64,000 nucleotides of DNA. Origin: Chaetorhynchus papuensis. Lineage: Eukaryota; Chordata; Aves; Passeriformes; Rhipiduridae. The notes below the pieces were generated by a model. That model did not search any database. It saw nothing but the letters and a program-made list of their open reading frames with translations, and had not been told where the DNA came from. A program made the translations under genes and the position numbers. The stretch is from contig VWYX01001243.1 of the NCBI GenBank assembly GCA_013396525.1, forward strand, positions 68,385 to 132,384, written 5' to 3'. Shown here piece after piece: positions 21,888-34,540 of the stretch (position 1 is the stretch's first letter; each line of letters starts with the position of its first letter).

Positions 21888-24800
21888 AGTGTGCTGAACT
21901 GCCATGCCTGTCTTGGAAGAGATGAGAAAATCACCAGGTTGTTTCTTCCTGTACGTCACCTGTGTGTAAACTATACCTTAACTCAGGGTGTGTTTGCTTT
22001 ATGCTTTTTAAAGTCCACTTTCACGGTTGCCTTGCACCCACCTGAGGCTGTGCTGCCAAACAGGAACACCCCACTTTCACCGCTGGTGTCCCTGCATTCC
22101 TCTCCCTTCCCTTAACCCCGCGTGTGTGATTGCACAGCTGTGTCAGATCCCACTGATTTCCAGGGTTCCTTTCACAACAGCTGCTTCCCATAGGATGGAG
22201 CCTGAGCTTTCCTGGTGAGGGAGGGAAGGAGCAGGAGTCTCTTTTTTCAGTGTCTTACGTGTGCCCTGAAGTTTCTTTGAACAGCCTCCCTTGTCCCCTG
22301 CTAATATCAAAAGTGTTCTTAGGTAGTGTTTAATGAAGTGCATAAATGTTTATGCTTCCTAATTTGGGATGCTAAATAGCAAATTAGTGTTTAAAATGTC
22401 AGTGCATGTATCCTTTTATTAATTAAGAAGAACAAAATAGAGATAACACAGAAGAAACATTTAAACAGCAAGTTCCCACTTTTCAAGCAGACTTGTGAAT
22501 GTACAGGGAGGTTTTTTTAAGTGATGCTAAGGCAACCCACTATTTTGGGGAAAATGTCCATAATTTCCTCAGTCTTTTATGGCTTTAGTACTAATATGTT
22601 TCCATTGTAACAGATTCTTTAATGAGAAGATCATGCTGTACTGCTTAGAAGATAAGCCTATTTGAGACAGCATTTTATGAAACCTGGAAAAAGCAGATTA
22701 GAATTTAATTAGAGTTAGGACTCCAGCCTGGCCCCAAAAATCAGAGGTGTTAATTCTTTCTGCAAAACCAGCATCACCTTTGTAAGGCTTCTCCTTGACA
22801 TACTCGTCCCATCAGATGTTAATACTGCATTTTGCTGAAGAATTTAAATGTTGTCCTTCGGCAAAGTATCCTGGAAGGCTTCAGTAAGGTTTTCCTGGAG
22901 ATTTCATCAGCCCAGGTTAGTTTTTATTTGAACTCAATAGGACAAATTAAAGGCAGAACACCTCTTTGTTATATTACAACTTGAATTAAATCTTTGGATG
23001 CTGGAAATAAGTTTTTGCTAAGAATAAGCCATTTTTGCACACTGTGGTTGTGTGGCAGCGTGCTGGAGGCTCTGCAGGGGGTAATGGGTGTGCGAATAAC
23101 ATTTTTTACTTATATTTGGTCATTACTCTTGTGTTTCCCTCCCCATGAGCCAGTATCAAGGTTGTACAATTGTTTCCCAGTGTCTCTGTTTGAAGGAGGG
23201 AAATAGGCTGCAGTTACATGTTCCAGCAATGCCCAAGAAAAACAGGAACTTTAATGGGGTGTGCTTTTCTGCATTGCAATACCGATGTATAAATTAACTG
23301 TTGAGTTTCATTTCATTTTCCTACTCTGCATTTATGGCCAGGGCTGTTCTTGTTGGTACATTAATTCTTCCATAATTGTGCCTGCCTGTACGTAGCTTGC
23401 TTTGTTCATATTGCATCTGCTGTGACTCTGCCATAGGAAACTTTATAGAAAATAGCCCCTACTAACTTTTTCCTACTCTAGGGTAACTTCATACCTGTGC
23501 CTCATGAGAAACAGGAGAGAGTTTTGACAGAAAATGAAGTAGGTTTTATTACAGCCTGTAATACCCCTCGTTCATCATTCTAGGGTCTGTGCTGTGCCAT
23601 TACCTCATACTGTAAACCTGGATTTCTAAGGAGCAGAAAGACACAGATTTAAGAGGAAGTGACTGTTTACTCTTTTTTTAATCAAAGCAGGAAGGAGGTA
23701 TTACTTGTTCTATGAATAATCTGATCTTCTGTTGCCACACATTGCTGCCGTAATTTGCGATATTCATGATCTGATCCACATTAAAGTGCCTCTGGCACAC
23801 TTGCAAGGAAGCAAGATTAGCGTTAACAAAAAGGGCTTTATTTTCTATTAGTGATTTTATAAGGGATATGAGCTGTTGCGTTAAAGGAAGGAATCCTACC
23901 AGGGACTTTAATACCTGAGTCTGGAAGTCTGGCCACTCAATTAAAAAAGGAAAGCTATTTATTAGAGAGGGGAAAAAGATTGTTAGTTTCTGCTGTTCCA
24001 GAACAGATTTGGATTTACTGATCCTTTATAGAGATGGGAGAGGGTTTTTTTAAATAGTAAAATAGTTCTGTCAGAGTTGAACTCTAAGTGGGAATTCAAG
24101 GTTGCATTGGTTAGCTGTTGTTGGCCGTCAAAAGCAGGTGCATTCTCCCTGTGGGAGGTCACTTCTTTGCACCCTACCTTTGATGTTGTATCTGAGAGAT
24201 TACTGTGGTGCCTCTTTGTTGTCTTAAGAAGAGATTATTGTCCTCTTGGAAGTTTTAAGTAGCAATAAATTGAACTTTTTGGGATTTAGTAAAATTGTAA
24301 AGATAATTCTACTTCATACTTCCAGAATCTATAGACTGTTAAAAATTGAAGCTAAGTGCAGGTCATTGTTAAAATGATACAATCTTGATGCAGACCCTCA
24401 AAGGAGTGAGAATTGTGTGAGTTGGGAACATTGTGTATTAGCTGTAGCTTCACTGTGTATTATCTGTGTTCTTAGCTCTTGAGAACACCAAATCTGGCTG
24501 GTTTCAGAAAGGGAAAGCAAGGTTGTGTCACATGGAGCTGTACTGAGGATTATTTCAATATTCCATCTTTTTGACTTGAGAATAACCAGTCTTCTGCAAG
24601 AGACAAAGACACAACTTGTGCTTCCTCAGATTGAGGTGGCAGCTTTCTCCATGCTCTTGGAAATATTTGTAATTCTCTGTGTGCCTTTAGTCTCAGATTG
24701 ATGAAGTCATAACATCAATTGCTCAGACTTTATTGGTGTCATTTTTTTCATCATAACAGTGTGGAACTCTGAAGTGATTCATACAACACCGAGGCAATAA

Positions 24801-27800
24801 AAGTGTTATGAAGTGCAATCATTGCATGTTTCGTGCTCAATAGCTAATTTTTAATTTCACCGTCTTGGATATTTTTTCATCCCCTCAGGGTTCCTAAATA
24901 GGAAAAGAGAATCATTTGGACTTGGAAAACAGGAACAATGATTCAAAAAGGAATTAATTTATGTGGTTGTTCATTTGTTTTACAATTATGTCTCCTGTTT
25001 ATGTTTGAACAATAACTTCCATTCCATGCGTCAGATACCCTCTTGTCCTGCAGTGAAATCATGGTCCTGTGGCTGTGAGATCATTTGTTTACCATAAAGA
25101 GGAAAATACCTCACTTAGGGCATCAGATGAAGTTGCATTATGGCTGGATCAGAACAAAGGTGAAAGTGAATCTGGGAGGGGAGGAAGAAGCTGAGCCTGA
25201 AGGATTTTTTCTGTGCTGCCTTCTGGCTAGAAAACTTCTTCCTACAAAGGAAATTGTTTCCTCCACATTTAGCGGAATATCAACTTTATGTTCTTTGTTT
25301 ATTGGTAGTAAAGCCTTAATGGAACTAAAGTCTTTATGGATATACATGTTTATTGCATCAGGCTACCTACTGTCATGCTGAATTTTGGTCTTTGGTGATT
25401 TGAAATTAAAGAGTCACAGAAAATTTCCTGAACAACCCAAGAGAGGGGTAGGCTGGGGATGACTTAGCTTTTACTGTAGTGCAACAATTGCTGAAAGTTC
25501 TGCAGAGTAGAAGATAAGAAATGATGTGTGTTGGTGCTCGTGTATCCTTTACAGCGGGCATGAGCTTTCATGCTTTTGGAGTGGAGAGGGGCGCAGGTTT
25601 CATGGGACAGGCTGATTATCAGAATTGGCTGTGAACAGCCTTTGGTGCTCACCCTGCTGAACGTGAGCGATGTCCTGGGACAGCAGCAGAGGGAGTGTGC
25701 CTTGATCGTGCCATATCACACTGGTACCAGCCCCTTCTGCAGGAGACTCAGATGAAAAAGCTTTCGTGGCAATTTCACATTCTTTCATACTCAAATACAT
25801 CTTTAATGTCTGCCCAAATGTTTATATAAATCTTACTGAATTGTAGTTTAGTTTATAAAAAATGTACTTTTCATGTATTTCCCATTTTTCTTGCATTAAC
25901 TGAGTATCAGTGTTCTGGGAGATGTCTTTTTCCATGTTTAAGTTGGGGTGTTAAGCCACTGATGCTTGAAAACAGTCCATTTGGACATTTTGGATTTGTG
26001 AGCCAGATGAACTATGGGTTTACCTTTCCTTGCAGAGTCCTCTGCAGGATTTATGGAAGTACCTTTAGAGAATGATTTTCAAAATGTGTAGGATGGGAGG
26101 TGGATGGGTCAAAGCATTGCCTCTGAGTTAATGTTCTGTGTTTTCATTTCTTTAAGAGTCTTAGCTTATAAAAAAGTAAAACTCTGTAAAGTAGGATTTT
26201 GCTTTTTTTTCCTGCACTGTATATTAAAATTCTTTGACACTCGTTGGTTTCTTTGCGTTTGCAAGGACACTTTCATCTTCCAGGACCCAGTTCTGCTTTT
26301 CGCTGTAGATCCTTACAGGAATAAGCAATCAAGGGTGTGGAATTTGGCGTTAAACAAGGCTGAAGGTGCTGTTGTAGGATCGTCTCTGCTTCGGAGGACA
26401 GTGCTAGGATTGGGAAGGACAACCTCGAGCGTTGGCTTCTTTTTAGGTATTGTCCCCCTAATGCAGCTCATCCAATGAAGGTTGTTTATTGCCACATTGG
26501 TGTATATGTGCAACTTCCACTCTGTGGCTTTCCTGAACTTACAGAGTAACTGAGATTCACTCATCCAGCCTAATGTGGAGGAGTATCCTAAGCCTGATGG
26601 TGTAGGAAGCCAAGGAAGAGGTTGTGGAGGGGTCACATAGGCCTTTTCCCCTTTCCCACAGAGAGCGTGTGCAGGTCAGGTGATGTCAATAGCCAAACAG
26701 CAAAATCCCAGGCAGTTTAACTGGCATTTAAAGTTTCAATCAGTGAGAAGTTTTATTAACTAAAAAAGTCCAATCACTCTTAACATTCCCAGAAGCTAAC
26801 ATTTAACAAGCAGCAAAAATAGCATTGCCTTCTGCAGCCAGGGACCTGTACCGGGTGCACACGTGCACAGCTGTATCTGTTCAGATGTGATGTGCCCTTA
26901 TTCGGTGTAAATCTGTCTGTGCCAGGTAAATCCACAACTTGATAATGTTCCTGACGGTGCCCAGCCCTGCCTGCTTTCCTGGTCTTCCTTTCTCAGTGCT
27001 GTTCCTTCTGCAAATGGGAGTCTGTCCTCTGTGCCTGCCTCAGAGGGACGGGACGGGAGCGTTTCATGATTCCTGCCTTGCAGATTGTCAGCAGGGCTCT
27101 GAAGTGAAATACCTGCTTGTTATTCCTGGGGGTGACTGACACAGAACTAGAGCATTTCCTTGGGAGATCTGGTAGTGCTGCTGTCACCGTAAGGCAGACT
27201 TTGCCATTCAGGGACTTCACACAGCAGCATTTCCTTGGGTTTTTTTTTTTCTTGCCCTGCCAATGCCTAGACTGTAGCAAAGAAAATTTCACTCTTACGT
27301 GAAGGTCTTGAAGTGGTAAGGTGGAATAAGTAAATCTTTCAGCAGTATCTCTTAAAAACATTCGTTTCTCAGAGGTTCCCCTGCTTTTGCAGAGGGTCAG
27401 TGGCTTGAAAGTTTCCCACCTAATGGCAGTGCCCAGGTGAGTGGCGGAAGGCACTGGGCACCTTGACAGATTTATTCTGATCTATGGCTTTAATCTGCCC
27501 TCTGTTGCTTCCTTTTCCCAGCTGCTGTGTGAAAACAGCCACCTGGTGAACTGGGAAGAAAGAGCCATTTCCAATTCTGTGATCTAAGTGTGGTTCTTGG
27601 TAAGGATGTTTTCAGCTGTGCCTAAGGCTGTGCGGGCTGTGGCGGCTGCTGGGCTGTTCCATGAGCTGGTGTGGCTCCCTGCAGAACACATCACAAAGCT
27701 TTGCTCAGCTGCTCCCTTGAAGAGAAACCTTGGCTGGACCACAGCAATGCTGCTCAGAAAACCAAGCATTCTTGAAAATCCATCAAAGTGTGAAATCCAT

Positions 27801-30800
27801 CTTTTCCTTGAGTAGTTTATTCCAGTGCTTAGCGCTACCCTCGCTGCTTGACTTGTGCCGTACTTCTCTGTGAGTTTTCCTGGCTTAACTTCTTATTCCT
27901 GGTTCTTGATTTGCCTGTCTTAATATCTTCCCCCAGTACTTCTGCAGCTCACGAACACCTCAGTAGACGGAGTGCCTTCACTCTCCTACCACCACAGATT
28001 TTCTAGGTCATGACTGACTCATTTTTGTAATACTTTACCCAAAAGCATTTTAGTTTTATGGAAATACTTTCTGTAGAAGTGTTTGGTTTAGTTAATGTGA
28101 TACAATCTGGTGGTTTAGGACACAAGTCACTTTGTATTAGAATGTGATATACAATAGTAATTTCATTTTGTGGGCCAACCTTAATTTAATTTTGTGGGAA
28201 AAAACCCCTGATATTATTTGATTCCTAACCAGTCAGTGTCCCAGTGTATTTACCTTTTTACTCTATTACTATTTACAGCTCTGTCCTGGAAATATTGTTC
28301 TTCAAATCAGTGTTTATCTCTACTACACTTTCTTCTTTGACTCTGCACCACTCGCGTGCCAGTGAGGAGACAGAGCACATTCTTCCTCCTTTTCCAGCTG
28401 CTTATTCCTGTACTCACAGCTGGGCCAGGCAGGTGGGTGATGGAGTCCAACCAGGCTGTGAAGGGCAGCAGGTGAACAGAGTTTCACAGAAAATAGGACA
28501 CTGAAGTAATAAAAGTTAGAAGAAAGGGAAGCCAGAGCCATTTTACTCCTGTAGAGTGATACATTCTTAGATACTTCCAGAGTTTCTTAGGTTGAGGATG
28601 CCTTTGAATTGCCAAAGAATGGTGTAGAGATATCACCACTATGCTGTGATGCGTTCTCAGAACTGGGTAGGGTATCCTTAGGGAAAGACTTCAACTTTTG
28701 TGGAATTACTTCACTCTGGAGCCTCCAACCAAATCCCATGAAGGAATCAGACCTGACAGAAGAACTTGCTGTGCATCAGCCCTTGCTGTGTCTGCTGTGA
28801 TAAATTAAAGGCTGCTTTGGGTAGGACTTACACACATTTTGTTTGACCATTCCTGCTAAATGATTAATATCCTCTCTTGACCTCAGAGATAAGATGAGGA
28901 ACTGCCAAGTTTCTCCACTGAGATGGTTTAATGAAAATTGGTCTTTGCCAGGGTTTTGAAGGTCAAAACCAGCTTAAATATGTAAACAGATATTCTATCA
29001 AGGTAAAGTAAAAAAACTTACCATTAATCTCTTCTAAGAAGTCGCTTCTTTCCTTTGAGAGTTTTGAATAGTGCCAGACAAGGTTCTTCTAAATTTCCTT
29101 CATCATCTCTCTAAGATTCCCTGTTAATTAACTTAGTCATTTATAAATGTTATGAAATCATGTTATTGACTTATTTCTATTTGTAAAGGCACCAGGAAAT
29201 TTGTGTACTGCACCCTTTGAAAAGTAATTAATGTTTCACTCCTAAATGCCTATTGATATTTTCATGCTTCCTATTGATTTGAAATTAATATCTCTGCCAA
29301 TTTAAAGCTCACATGCTGGCTTGTCCAGCTTTCAAAGAATGGACAGGACAGAATCACTGAGCTGATCTAGTTAAAATGATGACTCTCATCATCAGACCTC
29401 AAAAAAAAAATACTGGCAAAGTTCTGCCTAGTCTGGGCTTCCCCCTCTCTGGGGCTGGTGGAAGGTGGCCCTTTCCCACGTGATTTGGGAGGGGTTGTGT
29501 AGGTTTTAACTAACCTGTGACTTAATGATGGGAGGAGTAAGATCAGAGCAGTTTAAGTGCATGTTGTAATACCAAGGCCAGAAACCAGTTGATGCCCTTA
29601 CCCCAGTGCTGCAGGATTATTAAACACTCTGGGCAAGGCCTTGGTGATGTTTTGCAGGGTTATGGGTGGTGCAGAAGTTGCTCTCGAGGTCTCCTTGCTT
29701 ACCTGACTAATACGATTTCCTGTTCTGGAGCTCAGGTGGAACCTGTACGTGAGAGGTTTCACCTCTGTGGTGCAAGATGTTGCTGGATTGTCATCCTCCG
29801 TGTGTGAGAAATCTGCTTCTCATCAATGCCTGGCCGGTGCTGGGATGCAGAGAGCCCCACAGGCTCCACTCCTGAGGGCAGCTCAGCTGCAGCAGCTGCT
29901 CAGGCTGCAGAGTGTGGTGAATGCACCCAGGGTGGGTGGTACTTTGTGAGCAGCCCCTCTTGCCCACATTCTCTTCCTTGGGCAAGGAATATGCAGGCAG
30001 TTCTGCAGAAGTTTGGGATGTTTTATTGCTGGGTAATAAACCCATTTCTGGTCTGGGAAACAAACTTTAGTGAAGTTTTTTAGCAGAGGGATGCTTTTTT
30101 GGCCAGTATTGCCTCTGCTCTGCGTGTGAGAATCACCTACTTGCACTGTCAGGTACCCCAAATGTAATTACTGGAAGAATCAGATATGGTATGATTAAGG
30201 GAATTCATATTTGTTGTTCAGGGGTTTTCTCTGAAATTAAATACTTCAGCAGAATTTCAGTAACCGGTGACCTCTTTTGAGAAGTGACTCATTGCATTTT
30301 AAAGGCTTTATAACCATGTCATCCCTTCTTGTCAGGGACAAGGAAGATGAATAGATCATTCCTGCCTGCGACTTCCAGTCTCAGGGGAAGTCCCTTTTCA
30401 CTGCCTGTGGTGATGCTCAGCTGCATCACTGCTTTTAATTGCCTGCAGGGTCCTGCAGGACTCTGTGTGTCCCCTTTGGCATGACCTGCATCCTTGCAGA
30501 GCCACGAATCCCTCGGCACTGGTTAGTGGAGCCTGAGCACAGCATGGAAGGTCCTGTTGTCTCTAATCCCTCTCTGTCTCCCAGTGCTGGAAGCTATGTG
30601 ACAATCTCTCATTCGCCTAAATTCATCTGGCACTGTTTTGCCTGTAGAAGAATGCAAATAAATTTTCTGTATTAAAGATGATGGTACAAAATGTGAGTGG
30701 TGTCTTGAGCATTATGGCTACTGGGTGTGCTATTACACTGAAACCCAGAGAAGGATGTGTTAAAAAGAGCACAGCACCTTATCAAGCCAGGAATCCATGC

Positions 30801-32640
30801 ATCATCATATATGTGTTTTTTTTCTTGAAAGAGGGAATAAATAAACAGTGAAATAATCATTCCAGCTGCAGCCTGGATTGCCTTGCTGCAGGTCAAATCA
30901 AACTGCATGAATGTGTCAGATAGTTCAGTTTAATTTGGAAGGCTTGGGCTAGTGGAGGAGTAAGGTGATGATATTTTGGGTGAGTTAAAATAAACATTAC
31001 AGTCTGCTATGGAAAGGAAGCATTTATAAGATGTAAGGTCTTCTTGCTCATTTTGGAAAGTCCTCCAAGAATATTTGTTCCACTGTTCCATAGCATGGGA
31101 AGTGTCTGGAACTGCTGCTGCACTTGTAACACGAGATTGAAGTGACTGGTCCTGTGCTGTTGAAGTCCCAGTGTTCCACAGGTTCATCTGTTCCAGTTTT
31201 GCTTTTTCTACACAGTGGCAGATAAACTGAGAACATTGTTCTCCAGGACTTGATTATTTTGTTCCCTGCCCCCCCACCCCAGCTTCCAGTTTGAATTTAT
31301 TCATGAGCAGCAGTCTATTTATTTGTTCTTGAGCAAATGTTGCTGCCAAGTTTGAGCAGCTTTTTTCCTGTCTTTGAAGAGTTTATGAGAGATCATATCC
31401 ACTTTACCTTTGCTAGGCTGACCTGTCTTTTAAATTTTTCTTGGGAGATACACTCACCAATTCATCTGCTATTATCCTGCTCTGTGTCTCCTGCACTTGT
31501 CTGATCTTTCTCCATCAGTGATGCTTTTGTGCTGAGTTTTATCTTGGGTGGTAACAGTACATTTTACAGAGACATTATCTTTCCAGAAATGCCTTTCTCT
31601 AGAAATATCTTCATGGCTTTGTCATGCTGAGGGCTCATAATTCAGCTGCAATCAATGGCTCTGCTGAGGTTGTTATCCTTCCATTGAGTTAATGTATACC
31701 AGACTCCTATCACTGTAGGAACTTGCTGTCAAACTTAATCTCACCTCCATTATTCCACTTCTGAAAGTCATCTGGAGGGATCTCTACTTCCCATCTGATA
31801 TTTCTCCGTTGCCACATCGTACTGATATTACCTCCCACTGTGGTGCCATTAGTTTGTCTCTCTAGGGTCTGTCCTTAACCAGTGCATAAATGAAAAATAC
31901 CTTTGCTTTTATATAGATTTGTACCCATTCTAAAACTCTTTGTAAACATTTAATGAAGCCTCAAATTGTCCTACTGGGGCAGGTAGTTTTCCTTCCAGTA
32001 AATGACTGACAGTTCTCAGAAACAGGGAGCTGGTGACTTGTTCAGCATCATTCCTTGAGTCAGAAATGAGCACTGATCACACAGTCCCAAGTCCTCTTCT
32101 CTAAAAGTGAAAAAACACTGTATGCTCTTTATCAGGAAGCCATCCAAAGGCTTTTATAAAATGGGCAATGTCAATGCAAACTTGAGGCTGGGATCTGGAA
32201 AGCCATCTGGAAGATAAATGTAATGGGAACTGAGTTTTCAAGGTTCTTGGGTGACCTCAAACAGTGAAGCCTGGATATTTTAGCCACTGATATTTTGATG
32301 GATCTGATTTCTTTGGGTACTGTACCTGCACTTCCCCTGGGCACTGTTGCAATACCAGACTGAGCTTCACCATTGTTTTTCTTTATGTATTTATTAAAGA
32401 TGAGTAGCTCAGGTGAGCTGATAGCACATAATGCCACACTCACCTGCATTTTCTGTTTCAGTGGCGCTTGCCTTGAGGACTTGTGGCAAGATGCATTTTG
32501 AACTTTCTAACTCTTGAGCTGCATGCGCAGTGTCTCTGTAAAGGCCCACCCCAAGTGTCCGTGTTTCTCCCCGATGCCCCCAATTCTGGTTGTTGTTGTT
32601 GTGTTTATTGTGCAGATTAATCTCGGAGCATGGAGTGATT
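21888..32640. other. Gene-poor DNA, no recognised feature
   Basis: About 10.7 kb without any exon, LTR or clear LINE that I can support. Short open frames occur on both strands, often overlapping each other (for example near 27.0-27.5 kb and 29.8-30.1 kb), and show no family motifs. A weakly CR1-like stretch near 27.78-27.87 kb is too diverged to call. By analogy with the human locus this could be AGBL4 intron, but nothing in the sequence proves it. Confidence 0.5.
32589..32601. repeat. (TTG)n short repeat
   Basis: Four consecutive TTG-type triplets. Minor low-complexity feature. Confidence 0.7.
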
Positions 32641-32940
32641 GTGATCTTAACCAATAACGCGGAGTGAAATCTCCCCGGTAACTGAGTTGCAGGGAGTGCA
32701 TTCCTGAGCCTCGCATCCGGCTCTGTAACACGGCACCTCCCTTGTAGCCGGGATTAGTCTAATTCCCCCCGCTGCCTCAGCACCGCCTTGCCTTGCTTCA
32801 CTTCTCCGGCATCCCAAACACGGTACAGGTTCCCACAGAAGCTGCCCCTTTGGGATTTGCACACCGCTTTACCTGCCCATCCTCTGCAGCCGCCCTCTTG
32901 CCCCCGAGCCAGGGAGGAAGCTCCAGCTGGAAACTTCTTA
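32641..32940. other. Moderately GC-rich block
   Basis: This stretch has more GC and more CpG than its surroundings (AACGCGGAG, CTCGCATCCGG, CTCCGGCATCC). It is not long or dense enough to be a clear CpG-island promoter, and no adjacent first exon is recognised. Confidence 0.3.
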
Positions 32941-33009
32941 ACTTAAAAAAAAACCCCAAAAAACCAACAAAACCCAAAACCGAACCAAACCTGGGCAAAT
33001 TAACTTTTG

Positions 33010-34540
33010 TTCTTTGTTTTGGTACAAGGTAAGACTATACCGCTTGTCTACAAAGGCTGAGAAGAGCATTTAGCCCCAGATAGGATAATCTTTTGATGAC
33101 AAAGGTTCAAATTTGCAATTAAATTGCTGCAGCTTAGCAAATCATAGCTTTGTGTTTGTGTGTGAGAGCAACTGGTCTGCCAACCTGAACCCTCTCTCCA
33201 TGAGCCAAAAGAAGTGAAACTACTTCAGGGTTTTGCTGTGGAAGTGCACGAAAGGGGGTGTCACATGGCCAGAACAGGAGTCTGAGTGCTGCTGTGACTG
33301 AGCTGGATGCCAAAGTTTAGAGTGAATTGTGTTGCAGGGTTTCCACTGGCAAAAAAAAGTGGGTTTTTTTTTCCTCATTTCCCACTGTTTCACTCGAAAC
33401 CAGAAAAGCCCCACATTAGCTCTGTTTGTAGGAACACACAAAATCACATACCTGTGCTGGCTCACAGGTCCTCGGGCAATGAAAATCTAGACAAGAAGGT
33501 GCATCTTTTGTTTTTTTAACTCTCTGGATCACACTCCAAAGGCGTAATTGAATCCTGCAGCCCCAGTCTGAGGATCTTGTTGTGTGCACTGATCTCTGCA
33601 CTTTCTCCGTGGTTCTGCTCTGACCAGCCCTCGGCGTGGGATGTGGTGCAGAGCAGCTCCAAATTCCTATTAGAGGCAACGGGAACCTTTCCAATGGGTC
33701 GCAAACCAAGCCTACGGGGAAGGAATCTGCCCTCTGCACAGTAGCAGCCCTATTGCTCAAGCTCAGGGCTGATACAGCGAGTGCGAGGTGGCCTTGAGAG
33801 GAAGTTTCTGTGGTGAGATGCCCTAGTATGGGGTGTTTGCATAGCTGAGCATTGTAAAGAGGATTTCTCAGGAGCAGCTTTTAATCTCCGCCGATGTGGA
33901 GTTGTGCAAGCACTGTTCTGACATCAATCACGCTGACGACACGTGTGCACGGAGCAGCAGTCACTCCTTAAATATGGGAATCGCAAATACGTGTTGACAG
34001 AAAAATACATTTAAGCAGTTTCCAGTGCGTGCTGTAATAAGCAAACCAGCCATTGTGTTCCGCAGAGCTGCATGCTTTAAATGCCTAGCAGTGGAGAACA
34101 ACCCAAAGTGAATCACGGTAATAGCAAAGGAAGTGTTTACATCTCTCAAAACATTCTGTGCAGTAATCATTCCTTCTTTATAAATTTGATTTTGGCAAAT
34201 TTGAATCCAAATGAGATGGGGTTTGAAATGTAGACACTCACAGCAAGGTACAGCTCGGTGTGTAATCTCGTGCAGGTGGCTGTTATTCGTTTATTATTTG
34301 TATTTCCACATTGCTTAGCAACCCCTGTCCTGGACCAGGACCTCGCTGCTGTGAGTGCTCTGCTAACATTGATGGAATGGATGGCTGCTGCCTGGGAGAA
34401 CGCACTGTTTTGTAGTGGAGCCAAAAGCAAACTAATGGTTTTTCATTCTGTCCTCTCCGAATGAGAAATGACGAGGCCCAGCTGATATTTAGCTATGGGA
34501 TTATAACGTTTGAATTACTGAGTCAACACAAATATTTGGG
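33010..34540. promoter_or_regulatory. Candidate conserved non-coding / enhancer-like region
   Basis: Large parts are non-repetitive and rich in homeodomain-, SOX- and bZIP-like words typical of deeply conserved vertebrate non-coding elements, for example TTTGCAATTAAATTGCTGC, GCAAATTTGAATCC and GACATCAATCACGCTGACG. There is no open frame with a protein-like pattern. This is an impression from composition only; I have no alignment. Confidence 0.2.

Noticed and set aside
27780..27880. Weak resemblance to an internal CR1 segment
   Set aside because: Only a short and diverged similarity around TTATTCCAGTGCTTAGC, without a CR1 tail. Not enough for a call.
32641..32940. CpG-island promoter
   Set aside because: CpG density is only moderately raised over a short stretch, and no first exon or start codon context follows.
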